A DNA stretch of 38,853 nt, taken from CAZAKZ01 sp964485695. GTDB taxonomy: Bacteria > Planctomycetota > JAFGQW01. Below, piece by piece: positions 1-8,209 of the stretch. Numbering within the stretch: position 1 is the first letter of the stretch; every line of letters starts with the position of its first letter. Location of the stretch: NCBI GenBank assembly GCA_964485695.1, contig CAZAKZ010000041.1, positions 1 through 38,853 of the forward strand, given 5' to 3'. Under the pieces are notes generated by a model that worked only from the letters and a program-made list of their open reading frames with translations, did not search any database and had not been told where the DNA came from. The translations under genes were made by a program, and so were the position numbers.

Positions 1-21
1 GCCGGACAAACTCGTGCATGT

Positions 22-2214
22 TTATCGGACATATGTCCTTGGAGAGCACACATAGGAGATGCCGTCGTCCTCGTAGAAAGGGAACACGCGCCCGGTCTTT
101 CCCGGGTAGACTCGAAGCACGAGGGGCCCCTCTGGCTTCTCGCCCGTGTGCTGCACCACCGACTGCATGGGAATCACCGCCCCCGCCCGGACGAACACGG
201 GCAGGGTCTTGAGCCCCGCGTCCACCTTGAACCGCTTGCCGTCGCACGCTCGCTTGAGCCCGGTCCAGAAATCGTACCAGAGTCCCTCGGGCAGGTAGAC
301 GGGCCACTTTCTCTCGCCGATGCGCACCACCGGAGAGACGAAGAGGTCGGCCCCTACCATGAACTGGGCGTCGTAGTAGGGCTTCAGCGACGAGGTCCAT
401 TCGGGGAACTCCAGGAGCGGCAGCCGGGCCACGGGAACGCCGGTGACCGCGGCCTCGCGAAATAGCGAGTAGAGAAACGGCAGGAGCTCGTACCGAATCT
501 CGATGAACCGGCGGTTGATGCCCTCGTACGGTTCGCCGTGCACCCAGGGCTCCTGGTCGCGGGTGTTCTTGCTGGTGTGATTCCGGAAGAGCGGGAGGAA
601 GGCGCCGACCTGGATCCACCGGGTCAGGAGCTCGGCCGAAGGGCTGCCGGAAAATCCGCCCACGTCCGGGCCGCAGAAGGCCTGGCCGCTCACGCTCCAG
701 TTCAACACCATGGGCACCGACTGCTCGAGGTGCTCCCAGTAGCTCCGGTTGTCGCCGGTCCATCCGGCCGCGTAGCGCTGGCCCCCGGCGTAGCTGGCCC
801 GGGTGAGGACGAAGACGCGCTCCTCCGGCCGCAGCGCGCGGATGCCTTCCCGGGTCGCCCGGATCATGTGCATGCCGTAGGTGTTGTGGCAGTACGCGTG
901 CGGCATCTTCTTGCCCCGGACGCGGTGCACAACGTCCAGCGGCATGGTACCGCCGGGGCCGTCAAATACCGAAGGCTCGTTCATGTCGTTCCAGACGCCG
1001 CGGACGCCGAGGGTCAGGAGATCTTTGTAGAGCGTGCCCCACCAGGCGCGGGTCTCCGGGCGGTGGAAGTCGGGAAAGACACAGTCGCCGGGCCACACCC
1101 GGCCCTTGTAGACGGTGCCGTCGGGATTCTTCACGAAGTGGTCGCCCTCGAGGCCCTGGTCGTAGACGAAGTAGCCCGCCTCGGCCTTTATGCCCGGATC
1201 GATCATGACCACGGTGCTGAAACCCATGGCCGTGAGGTCCCGGATCATCTTCCCGGGATCGGGGAACTTTTCCTTGTCCCAGGTGAAGCACCGGAATCCG
1301 TCCATGTAGTCGATGTCGAGGTAGAGGGCGTCGCAGGGAATCTTCCGCTCCCGGAACGCCCGGGCGATCTCCCGCACCCGCTTCTCCGGGAAGTAGCTGT
1401 AGCGGCACTGCTGGTATCCGAGGGCCCAGTGCGGCGGCAGCGGCATGCGTCCCGTGAGGTCAGTGAAGCGCCGGATCACGTCCTTGGGGTGCGGCCCGAA
1501 GACGACGTAGTAGTCGAGGACGGGAGATTCGGCGCCGAAGGAAATGGTGTCCCGCTCCTGGTTGCCCATGTCGAAGGAAGACCGTTCGGGCGCGTCCAGG
1601 AAGAGGCCGTACGCCCGGCCCTCCCGCAGGGCGAGGTAAAACGGAATGGACTGGTAAAGGGGATCGGTGCCGCTGCCGTAGAAATAGGCATCGGTGTTCC
1701 AGTTCACGATGGACCGGCCGCGCTTGTCGAGGGGGCCCGCCTTCTCGCCGAAGCCGAAGTAGTGCTCATCCGCGGGGAGCCGCATCCACACCCGGGACAC
1801 CTTGCCGTCGGCCCGGACGGCCGAGGCGCGCGGACCCTCGGCCAGGAACGTTTCGCTTTCCTTGAAATCGTTGAAACTGAGGGAGCCGTCCTTCACCTTC
1901 AGGACCACCTCGATGGCCGACGTGGCAAAGCCGTAATCGGGTTCCCTGTTGAGGTGCATGACCAGCGGCGGCTTCCGCTCCACCGGAAGCACCGCAAACG
2001 AGGGGTGCTCCGGATACAGGAAGTCCCTCCAGCACCGGACCCGGACCACGTGCGAGGTCACGAACGAGAGCAGCACGGAGCCGCGCTCGAACTCGATGTG
2101 GATCCCGTTCTCGCTCTTCTTGAATGTCTTCAGGGCGCCACGGTGAATCCACTGGCCCCGGGCCTCCGCGGCCACGGCGCCGAGGAGGAAAAGGCAAGCC
2201 AGCCTCGATCTCAT
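22..2214 (-). CDS. Secreted glycoside hydrolase family 31 (alpha-glucosidase/alpha-xylosidase type)
   Basis: This is an exported GH31 retaining alpha-glycosidase of about 730 residues. The catalytic nucleophile motif WNDMNEPSVF lies near residue 408 and the acid/base region GDNRSYW near 486; GH31 enzymes cleave terminal alpha-glucosides or alpha-xylosides. Residues 1-20 form a signal peptide (MRSRLACLFLLGAVAAEARG). The ATG at 2214 is chosen because AGGAG lies 6 bases upstream; an in-frame GTG at 2241 would only add a charged leader. It is the last gene of the minus-strand run that starts at 5986. The protein stops soon after the YEDDGISY motif, where family members usually continue for tens of residues of beta-sandwich. 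The C-terminus may therefore be truncated or frameshifted close to the window edge. The family call is firm; the substrate is not. Confidence 0.93.
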   Translation of the reverse strand: MRSRLACLFLLGAVAAEARGQWIHRGALKTFKKSENGIHIEFERGSVLLSFVTSHVVRVRCWRDFLYPEHPSFAVLPVERKPPLVMHLNREPDYGFATSAIEVVLKVKDGSLSFNDFKESETFLAEGPRASAVRADGKVSRVWMRLPADEHYFGFGEKAGPLDKRGRSIVNWNTDAYFYGSGTDPLYQSIPFYLALREGRAYGLFLDAPERSSFDMGNQERDTISFGAESPVLDYYVVFGPHPKDVIRRFTDLTGRMPLPPHWALGYQQCRYSYFPEKRVREIARAFRERKIPCDALYLDIDYMDGFRCFTWDKEKFPDPGKMIRDLTAMGFSTVVMIDPGIKAEAGYFVYDQGLEGDHFVKNPDGTVYKGRVWPGDCVFPDFHRPETRAWWGTLYKDLLTLGVRGVWNDMNEPSVFDGPGGTMPLDVVHRVRGKKMPHAYCHNTYGMHMIRATREGIRALRPEERVFVLTRASYAGGQRYAAGWTGDNRSYWEHLEQSVPMVLNWSVSGQAFCGPDVGGFSGSPSAELLTRWIQVGAFLPLFRNHTSKNTRDQEPWVHGEPYEGINRRFIEIRYELLPFLYSLFREAAVTGVPVARLPLLEFPEWTSSLKPYYDAQFMVGADLFVSPVVRIGERKWPVYLPEGLWYDFWTGLKRACDGKRFKVDAGLKTLPVFVRAGAVIPMQSVVQHTGEKPEGPLVLRVYPGKTGRVFPFYEDDGISYVCSPRTYVR

Positions 2215-2302
2215 GCGCGACTCCTGTTTACGGCGTTTCACGGTCGGGCCTTACTTTACCATCGTCCGATCTATAATTTAACGGAAGCCCCGCCCCCCCC
2301 GG

Positions 2303-2998
2303 TCAAAAAATGAACCGGAACCCGAAGCCCCAGGCGTCGTATCCCCCCTCGTCGAAAACGCCATAGCTCGAGAAGTGGTCGTTGAAGAGCACGAACTGGT
2401 AACGCTCGTATCCGGGCACGGCGAAGGTCACCTGGATCGGCCAGTAGAACTTCCAGTGCGACCGGTGTTCGTCGGGGTGCCGCTCCTGGTCGGTGCGGAC
2501 AATACGTTCTGTGTAGTGGATGCCGAAGGCGGTGCCAAAGGTGGTGTGGAGGTAGCGGTTCCAGGGGAAGTCGACCCAGCGGAGGAACCCGGCGAGGCTG
2601 TAGGTCCGGAAGGGTTTCCGCCCTCGCTCGTCCACGATGCCTAGGGTGGCGGGGATCTCCAGCCGGGGCCGCACCCTCCAGCCGTACAGGTCCAGGTCGA
2701 ACTCGTGGAGGGTGTACCAGAGCCGGAGGTTGTAGGTCTCACCCCGTGCATCCCCGTCCGCACGGTTGAAGCGGCCGGTCCAGCACCGGTGAGAGGCGAT
2801 CTCGGACAGGAAGGTGACGTCCGCCTCCACGGCCCACCGGCCGAGGGGCTCGGGCTCTTTTTCTTTCTCCCGGCGCTGTTCGGTGTCGTTGTGCTCCCAC
2901 GGCATACCGTCCGGAAACAGCGTCGGTGGCTTCGGCGCACATCCGGCCAGGATGACCAGCCCAGCCAGGCTCAGGGCGGAGATCCTCACCACGTTCAA
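2303..2998 (-). CDS. Outer-membrane-type lipoprotein of unknown function
   Basis: This is a predicted 231-residue lipoprotein. The signal segment runs into the lipobox LAGC with Cys20, so it should be lipidated and sent to the outer envelope. The rest is rich in aromatic residues in alternating patterns and ends in FGFRFIF; a terminal aromatic residue is typical of outer-membrane beta-barrels. I do not recognise a named family. The start is taken as TTG at 2998, which overlaps the stop of the upstream MATE gene as TTGA and has GGGAGGG about 6 bases before it. An in-frame reading that extends further upstream would only translate the MATE gene out of frame. It lies 88 bases upstream of the GH31 start, and the two could work together in carbohydrate handling, but that is an inference from position only. 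Confidence 0.72.
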   Translation of the reverse strand: MNVVRISALSLAGLVILAGCAPKPPTLFPDGMPWEHNDTEQRREKEKEPEPLGRWAVEADVTFLSEIASHRCWTGRFNRADGDARGETYNLRLWYTLHEFDLDLYGWRVRPRLEIPATLGIVDERGRKPFRTYSLAGFLRWVDFPWNRYLHTTFGTAFGIHYTERIVRTDQERHPDEHRSHWKFYWPIQVTFAVPGYERYQFVLFNDHFSSYGVFDEGGYDAWGFGFRFIF

Positions 2999-4359
2999 AC
3001 TCTTTTTCCCTCCCACGCCCTGCTCCGGAGCCTGAGCCCGGTCACGGCACCCAAAAACACGAGAAAAATCACTGCACCGATCCAGGCCTCGGTCGGGCCG
3101 CCCCCGAGGGGGTAAGCGATGAGGTAGGAGACGGGCAGGAAGACGATCCAGACGATGAGGCTCAGGCCCCAGAAGGCAAAGGCCGTGTCCCCGGCGCCGC
3201 GCAGCGATCCGAGTGCGGTCATGGCCATGGCGTCGAAGGGCTGCGCCACGGCCACCCACACCAGCACCCCGGTGCCGATTACGGCCACGGCCGGGTCAGG
3301 GCTGAAGACCGCGATGAGGGATCCGCGGAACAGGAAGATGAGCAGGCTCATGCCCAGCATGAAGGCCACGCCCAGACGCATGCAGAGGAATCCGCGGCGT
3401 CTGGCAATGGCGGGATTCCCGGCCCCCACGTATTGGCCCACGACAGCTTGAGCCGCCTGGAGCAGGCCGATGACGGGCAGGAAGCTGAGGTGCCACACCT
3501 GGAAGGCAGCGAAGCTGGCCGCCATCACCGACGGATCCTCGAAGGAGCCCAGCAGCCCGAAGAACACGGCCCAGGCCACGGCCTCGTTGAACCAGTAGGC
3601 GCCGATGGGTCCGCCCACCCGGATCAGTCGCCGCACCTCCCCGAAGTGGATCTTGCCCCGGATTCCGAAGCCGAACTCCCGCCGCATCCGGCCCCTCGAG
3701 AACAGGAGGTAGAGAAAGCTCACCGCCTCGAAGGCCTGGGCCAGCACCGTGGCCAGAGCGGCGCCCTGGACGCCCATCTCGGGAAGGCCGGCCCGGCCGA
3801 AGATGAGGAGATAATCCAGGACCAGGTTCAGGGCGTTGGCGACGAGGCTGATCTTCAGCGGAGTGACGGCGTCGCCCGTACCCCGGAGAAAGCTGCCCGT
3901 GCCGAAGCCGATGGCCATGAACAAGACCCCAAAGAGGCGAATGCGGAGGTAGTGGCCGCCGGCCGTGGCCACATCAGGATGTGCGTGGAAGAGGTGTACG
4001 ATATCCGGAGCGAGAGCGGCGAAGAGGAAGTAGGGAATGGAGACCACGGCCGCCAGCATCAGGGCGGCGCGAAGGTGGCGGCCGGCCCGCCTGTACCGTC
4101 CGGCACCGGTGTACTGGGCCGAGAACGTGGCGATGCCGGTCATGGTGCCGAGGACCGGAGACATGAGGGCCCACACCGGGATGAAGGTGAGGCCGGCGCC
4201 GGCCTGGTCGATCTTGTTGTAGTGCCCCAGCAGCGCGCAGTCGATGGCCTGCATCACCGCATAGCTCAACAGGCCGAGGGCGGCGGGAAGGGCGATACGT
4301 AAGACCTCCCGGGTAGGCGTTGCCGCCCGGGTGCCCGCGGATGTGTGATTATCGCTCAA
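2995..4359 (-). CDS. MATE family multidrug/toxin exporter
   Basis: This is a 454-residue inner-membrane protein with about 12 hydrophobic segments and the two-fold MATE arrangement. The first helix region (IALPAALGLLSYAVMQAIDC) and the paired glycine-rich motifs GTGSFLRGTGD (near residue 155) and LGSLRGAGDTAF (near 385) are typical of the family. MATE proteins use a sodium or proton gradient to export cationic drugs or metabolites; the substrate cannot be read here. The start codon is TTG at 4359, one base after the thiI stop, so translation is probably coupled to thiI. Its own stop overlaps the start of the downstream lipoprotein gene. The length is normal and I see no broken motif. Confidence 0.93.
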   Translation of the reverse strand: MSDNHTSAGTRAATPTREVLRIALPAALGLLSYAVMQAIDCALLGHYNKIDQAGAGLTFIPVWALMSPVLGTMTGIATFSAQYTGAGRYRRAGRHLRAALMLAAVVSIPYFLFAALAPDIVHLFHAHPDVATAGGHYLRIRLFGVLFMAIGFGTGSFLRGTGDAVTPLKISLVANALNLVLDYLLIFGRAGLPEMGVQGAALATVLAQAFEAVSFLYLLFSRGRMRREFGFGIRGKIHFGEVRRLIRVGGPIGAYWFNEAVAWAVFFGLLGSFEDPSVMAASFAAFQVWHLSFLPVIGLLQAAQAVVGQYVGAGNPAIARRRGFLCMRLGVAFMLGMSLLIFLFRGSLIAVFSPDPAVAVIGTGVLVWVAVAQPFDAMAMTALGSLRGAGDTAFAFWGLSLIVWIVFLPVSYLIAYPLGGGPTEAWIGAVIFLVFLGAVTGLRLRSRAWEGKRV

Positions 4360-4360
4360 A

Positions 4361-5545
4361 TCAATCGCCGATCGCCGTTACCCTGTCGCCGAATCGAAAC
4401 CGCATCGTTTCCATGCTGTTCAGGGCCGCGGCCACCAGGCCCTCGACGTCAAATGTCTCCACGGCCTCGTAATCCTCGGGAGAGGCGTGGAGACCCGGAT
4501 TGACCGCAGCCGCGTGGTTCACACAATCCTCATAAGGCAGCGCGGAAATTTCAAGGGTTCCGAGGGCTCTGGCCGTATTCTGCAGATCCTCCTTGCAGTC
4601 TCCCGAAACGGGCATCAACACGGGCGAGTCCACGGCCGCCGTCATGGCGCCCAGGTTGCTCAAGGTCTGGGCCGCCACCTGGCCCACCACATCCCCCGTG
4701 ACGAGGGCGTCCCACCCGTTGTCGCGGACCAGCCGCTCTCCCACGCGAAGCATCAAGCGTCGGTAGACCACGGTGCGTAGACGCGGGGGGACCCCCTTCA
4801 CCACCTCCGCCTGCACCGATTCGAAGTCGACCTTGAACAGGGTGAGCTTTCCCTGATACAGGGACAGCAGGGCTGCAAGCCGGTCGACCTTGTCCGGAAT
4901 CCGGTCCTCTATCATGGACGCGTTCAAGAAGTGGATGGCGTGAACCGTGGCCCCTCGGCGGAGCAAGCGAAAGGCCGCGACCGAGGAATCCACGCCGCCG
5001 GAGAGGAGCACCACGACGTGGCCGTTCACGCCGGCCGGAAGGCCGCCGATGCCGGGCAGTCGCTCGGAATAGAAGTAGGCGCCCCGCTCGCTGATCTCGA
5101 GGCAATAGTTGTGGTCATGGCCGGTGAGGTCCACTTTTCGGCCGGTGGCCTCGACGATAGCCGCCCCCATATGGCGGGCGATCTCCATGGAAGTCACGGG
5201 AAACCTTCTGTCCGACCGCTTGACTGTAACCCGGAAGGAGCCGGTGTCGCCCGCCGAAAGCTCTACGGCCGCCTCCTTGAAGACCTCCATGTTCTTGGCG
5301 AGGCGCCGCATGGGGGCGTACCAAGCAATGCCGGACACCCGCCCCACGGCTCCGAGGACGGCGGACGCGTCCGCGCCCTCGAGGTCGAGGGTCAGGCGCC
5401 CGATCTCCCAGCGCACACGGCCGGCACCCAGGCGCTCGACGGACTCCCTGATGCGCTTCCTGAGCATCTTCTCGAAGTAGGGTCGGCTCCGGCCCTTGAG
5501 AGCGATCTCGCCGTAATGAATGAGAATCGCATCCGGTCCGTCCAT
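4361..5545 (-). CDS. thiI: tRNA 4-thiouridine sulfurtransferase ThiI (short form)
   Basis: ThiI adenylates U8 of tRNA and inserts sulfur to make 4-thiouridine; in some bacteria it also serves thiamine thiazole synthesis. The 394-residue protein has the N-terminal ferredoxin-like region (IHYGEIALKGRSRPYFE), a THUMP domain at about 60-165, and a PP-loop ATPase with VVLLSGGVDSS near residue 180. The PYEDC motif near residue 337 supplies the conserved cysteine used in sulfur transfer. There is no C-terminal rhodanese domain, so this is the short Bacillus-like form, which needs a separate sulfur donor. The ATG at 5545 is chosen because the protein then begins exactly at the conserved region; an upstream GTG at 5605 overlaps a TATAAT promoter element. 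It is followed after one base by the MATE gene. Confidence 0.93.
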   Translation of the reverse strand: MDGPDAILIHYGEIALKGRSRPYFEKMLRKRIRESVERLGAGRVRWEIGRLTLDLEGADASAVLGAVGRVSGIAWYAPMRRLAKNMEVFKEAAVELSAGDTGSFRVTVKRSDRRFPVTSMEIARHMGAAIVEATGRKVDLTGHDHNYCLEISERGAYFYSERLPGIGGLPAGVNGHVVVLLSGGVDSSVAAFRLLRRGATVHAIHFLNASMIEDRIPDKVDRLAALLSLYQGKLTLFKVDFESVQAEVVKGVPPRLRTVVYRRLMLRVGERLVRDNGWDALVTGDVVGQVAAQTLSNLGAMTAAVDSPVLMPVSGDCKEDLQNTARALGTLEISALPYEDCVNHAAAVNPGLHASPEDYEAVETFDVEGLVAAALNSMETMRFRFGDRVTAIGD

Positions 5546-5596
5546 GGTTCGCGCTTCCCGCTGCAGGCAGCCTGTGAATATTCTGGTCCGCGAGAA

Positions 5597-5602
5597 ATTA
5601 TA
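5597..5602 (-). promoter_or_regulatory. Candidate -10 element for the thiI-MATE-lipoprotein-GH31 run
   Basis: On the minus strand these bases read TATAAT, an exact sigma-70 -10 hexamer, about 50 bases upstream of the thiI ATG. I see no good -35 hexamer at 16-18 bases, so activity would depend on other contacts. It would allow thiI to be expressed separately from the zinc-ribbon gene upstream. Confidence 0.4.
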
Positions 5603-5701
5603 CACGGGCTGTTATACCACAGGATGCAACCTCCTTACCTGCGGTACGAATATCAGGGCCGAGTATCCTGGCGGGTTAACAACCTGTCAAAGGACCGAGA
5701 T

Positions 5702-5986
5702 TCAGAACGCCGCATCGCGGCGGTAGAAGGGAACGACCCGTCCCAGGGAGATCTCCAGGAAGTCGCGCTCGAGCCGGGTATCACAGCCGCGGCACTGCAG
5801 AGTCAGGGTGATGACGCGTCCACCGTGCACCGGTCCCCGGCATCCTGGAATGATGTGGTTGTCGCAGGTAGGGCAGACGGCGAATCCCTCGGGCATGTAG
5901 TCGCCGAGGACGGGGGAAAAACGGATACCAATGCGATTCGTGAGTCCCTCGATCTGCCGAGGATTCCATCGTGTGGTTTGAAGCAT
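5702..5986 (-). CDS. Small zinc-ribbon protein
   Basis: This is a 94-residue protein with two cysteine pairs, CPTC (near residue 38) and CRGC (near 66). They are spaced as in a treble-clef or zinc-ribbon metal site, and an extra Cys lies near residue 49. A binding role for nucleic acid or protein is possible, but I do not recognise a named family. The ATG at 5984-5986 is preceded by the purine-rich stretch AAGAGAG. It is the first gene of the minus-strand run, 156 bases upstream of the thiI start. No catalytic motif is visible. The ordered cysteine spacing is the main reason to accept it as a real gene. Confidence 0.6.
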   Translation of the reverse strand: MLQTTRWNPRQIEGLTNRIGIRFSPVLGDYMPEGFAVCPTCDNHIIPGCRGPVHGGRVITLTLQCRGCDTRLERDFLEISLGRVVPFYRRDAAF

Positions 5987-6093
5987 GCTCTCTTGCGTTT
6001 CCTCTACTGGCCTTCAACGTCCCGGCCGGTGTTCAATCCCTGAAACTTCAATCACGGAAAATCAACTTTCTGCCTGATTGCCCAAAACACAAT

Positions 6094-6121
6094 TTGCTAT
6101 TTTCTGTATATGTTGTATATT
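6094..6121 (+). promoter_or_regulatory. Candidate promoter for the predicted small RNA
   Basis: A -35-like TTGCTA at 6094-6099 is followed after 16 bases by TATATT at 6116-6121, in an AT-rich patch that stands out from the GC-rich surroundings. Transcription would start near 6128, exactly where the predicted folded RNA begins. Confidence 0.5.
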
Positions 6122-6127
6122 TTATAC

Positions 6128-6276
6128 GAACAGGTGATACTCGATCGAGAATCGAGCCCGGGCGTGTCGATACCACGTCCCCTCTGTCTCAATGCGAAAT
6201 CCCTGTTCCGAATAAAATCCTCCATATTCAAAAGGCCCGACCACGAGCGGTTTCCTCCGGCCGCTCGTGGTTTTTT
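6128..6276 (+). ncRNA. Predicted structured small RNA with intrinsic terminator
   Basis: About 149 bases lie between a promoter-like site and a strong terminator, with no convincing reading frame. A basal stem pairs GAACAGG (6128-6134) with CCTGTTC (6202-6208). Inside it, CTCGAT (6140-6145) pairs with ATCGAG (6151-6156), and GGGCGTG (6160-6166) pairs with CACGTCCC (6174-6181) through one G-U pair. Together these form a three-way junction. A linker then leads to the terminator. I do not recognise 6S RNA, SRP RNA, tmRNA or a known riboswitch. The gene on the left is on the opposite strand, so the terminator cannot serve an upstream plus-strand protein gene. The alternative is a regulated leader of the phosphoesterase gene starting at 6368. 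Confidence 0.5.
6241..6276 (+). terminator. Rho-independent terminator
   Basis: A perfect 10-base-pair stem, CCACGAGCGG (6241-6250) with CCGCTCGTGG (6261-6270), encloses a 10-base loop and is followed directly by six T residues. This is a textbook intrinsic terminator for plus-strand transcription. Confidence 0.88.
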
Positions 6277-6290
6277 GCCTTCCTATTCAA

Positions 6291-6320
6291 TTCGTTCTAT
6301 CCTCAAGCCAGGGCTACAAT
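6291..6320 (+). promoter_or_regulatory. Candidate promoter of the phosphoesterase gene
   Basis: TACAAT at 6315-6320 is a good -10 match, with a weak TTCGTT 18 bases upstream at 6291-6296. It lies after the terminator and 48 bases before the ATG at 6368, so the phosphoesterase gene could be transcribed independently of the predicted small RNA. Confidence 0.35.
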
Positions 6321-6367
6321 TGCCTTTGCCGTTCCAATACAACACCTGATCGGGAGATCGCCTGCGC

Positions 6368-8194
6368 ATGGGTCGTTTTCTTTCCCTTACCTGGTTCTTT
6401 CTCCTCGTGGTTCTGCTTCCACTGACGTCGGCCCAGCCCGGCCATGTGGGATCGCCTCCGCGCACACCCCGTCTCGTTCCGGCACAGGTCTTCCGCCTGA
6501 TCCTGGCCGCCCCTCCTGATGTCCTCATCCAGGACAAGGGCGCCAAGGCCGTCCTGACCTTCCGCACCCGCCGCCCGACCCCGGGAGCGACCTGCTACTA
6601 CGGCACCTACATGCCTGACCAGGTCCTGCCCACTCCCCGGTACCGCTGGATGTCGGTGGAGGCCCTCGAGAAAAATTCTACGAGCCACGCGATCTCTCTC
6701 GACTTCGCCAGGATGAACCACGCACGGTACGACCTGGCCGGCTTCAAAAAGAACCGCGGAGGCGTGGTCTGTTACCGGCTGGAGATCCAGGACCCGGGAA
6801 ACCAGGTGACCCGGTTTCTCGAGGGCCGATTCGCCGTGTCCGCCGGAGAACGAATTCCCTGTGTGGTGGAGGGGCCGTTCGTGGACCTCGTCACCGAGAC
6901 CACGGCCGTGATTTCCTGGCGCACGGACCTACCGTCCGGGGGAGCTGTGGTGGCGGATGGCCGCGGGTTTCCCTCGTCCAAGAAGGCCGGCCTGCGGCAC
7001 GAGGTGGGGCTGGACGGCCTCGAGGCCGGAAAGCGATGCCGGTACCGGGTGGAAGTCAGGATGGGAAAAAAGGCCTTCCCGGGCCGCCCCTTCTGGTTCG
7101 AAACGCCCGCCCCCGACTCGAAGACCCTGACCTTCGCGTTCATGTCCGATTCCCGCGCCGGTTACGGCTCGGGGGAACGGGCCATGGACGGCGTCAACGT
7201 CCGGATGCTCCGCACCTTGAGCCGCCACGCCTACCACCAGGGGGCGGAGCTGATGCTGTTCGGCGGCGACCTCATCAATGGCGGCGTCACGAGCGAGGAG
7301 GAGTTCCGCCGCCAGCTGCGCACCTGGAAATCGGCCGTGGAGTGCGTGGGCCACTACATTCCCATCTACGAGGGCATGGGAAATCACGAATCCCTCGTCG
7401 ACCTGGGAAAACTCGTCACCCGCACCCGGGGCGCCGACGGCAAGGAGACCGAGAACGTCTCGCTCCTCGCCTTCGACAAGCCGGGAGCCTCGAGCGCCGA
7501 GGCGGTGTTCGCGGACGAGTTCGTGAATCCGCCGGGGGCCCCGACGCCGGAGCACGAAAAGGCCCCGCCCTACGAGGAGTCGGTCTACGCCTTTGACCGC
7601 AGCGGCATCCGGTTCATCTCCTTCAACACCAACTACTGGTACTGCAACAGGCCGGAGGAGTTCGGCGGCAACCTGGAGGGATACGTCCTGGACAACCAGC
7701 TTTGCTGGATCCAGGAGCGCCTGGAGGAAGCGGCCCGGGGCGAGTCCGTCCGCCATGTGTTCCTGTTCGCCCACGACCCGGCTTTCCCCTGCGGCGGACA
7801 CGTCCATGACGGCCAGTGGTATCACGGCGGCGCCCCGCTGAAGAACGGCGGCATCGACCGCACCTACGTGGTGAAGAGGAGAGACGCGCTTTGGAAGGCC
7901 GTGGCCCGATGCCCCAAGGTGGCGGCGGTGCTGTTCGGACACGAACACAACTACAGCCGCACCCGCATCGATAAGACCCTGAATCCGGAGTTCAAGCACC
8001 CGGTGTGGCAGATCGTCTCAGGAGGATGCGGCGCCCCCTACTACGCCCGGGACCGGGCCACGCCCTGGGACAAAAACGTGGCCGCTTTCAGCGCCCAGCA
8101 GCACTACTGCCTCTTCCGAGTGGACGGCGACCGGGTCTTGCTGGAAGTCTACGGAGAGACCGGAGAGCGCATCGACCGTGCCGCTCTCCGGTGA
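6368..8194 (+). CDS. Secreted purple-acid-phosphatase-like metallophosphoesterase
   Basis: This is a 608-residue exported protein with a signal peptide (hydrophobic core FFLLVVLLPL, cleavage near Ala22). Residues of about 160-245 resemble the fibronectin-like domain that precedes the catalytic domain in purple acid phosphatases (TTAVISWRTD). The calcineurin-like metal site follows: FMSDSRAGYG near 257, GGDLINGG near 299, GMGNHES near 337, FAHDP near 467 and GHEHNYSR near 524. These supply the Asp, Asn and His metal ligands. Such enzymes hydrolyse phosphomonoesters or diesters outside the cytoplasm. GGGAG about 10 bases before the ATG supports the start. It converges on the cyclophilin gene with only 15 bases between them. 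The natural substrate is unknown. Confidence 0.9.
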   Translation: MGRFLSLTWFFLLVVLLPLTSAQPGHVGSPPRTPRLVPAQVFRLILAAPPDVLIQDKGAKAVLTFRTRRPTPGATCYYGTYMPDQVLPTPRYRWMSVEALEKNSTSHAISLDFARMNHARYDLAGFKKNRGGVVCYRLEIQDPGNQVTRFLEGRFAVSAGERIPCVVEGPFVDLVTETTAVISWRTDLPSGGAVVADGRGFPSSKKAGLRHEVGLDGLEAGKRCRYRVEVRMGKKAFPGRPFWFETPAPDSKTLTFAFMSDSRAGYGSGERAMDGVNVRMLRTLSRHAYHQGAELMLFGGDLINGGVTSEEEFRRQLRTWKSAVECVGHYIPIYEGMGNHESLVDLGKLVTRTRGADGKETENVSLLAFDKPGASSAEAVFADEFVNPPGAPTPEHEKAPPYEESVYAFDRSGIRFISFNTNYWYCNRPEEFGGNLEGYVLDNQLCWIQERLEEAARGESVRHVFLFAHDPAFPCGGHVHDGQWYHGGAPLKNGGIDRTYVVKRRDALWKAVARCPKVAAVLFGHEHNYSRTRIDKTLNPEFKHPVWQIVSGGCGAPYYARDRATPWDKNVAAFSAQQHYCLFRVDGDRVLLEVYGETGERIDRAALR

Positions 8195-8209
8195 TGGGGA
8201 CGGTCGGCC

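Noticed and set aside
538..2313. Long plus-strand frame of 591 codons opposite the GH31 gene
   Set aside because: Its translation has no recognisable motif and is the antisense of a clear GH31 gene; high GC content keeps such frames open by chance.
6110..6349. Short plus-strand frames across the predicted small RNA
   Set aside because: They cross a strong terminator, have no ribosome-binding site and show no family similarity.
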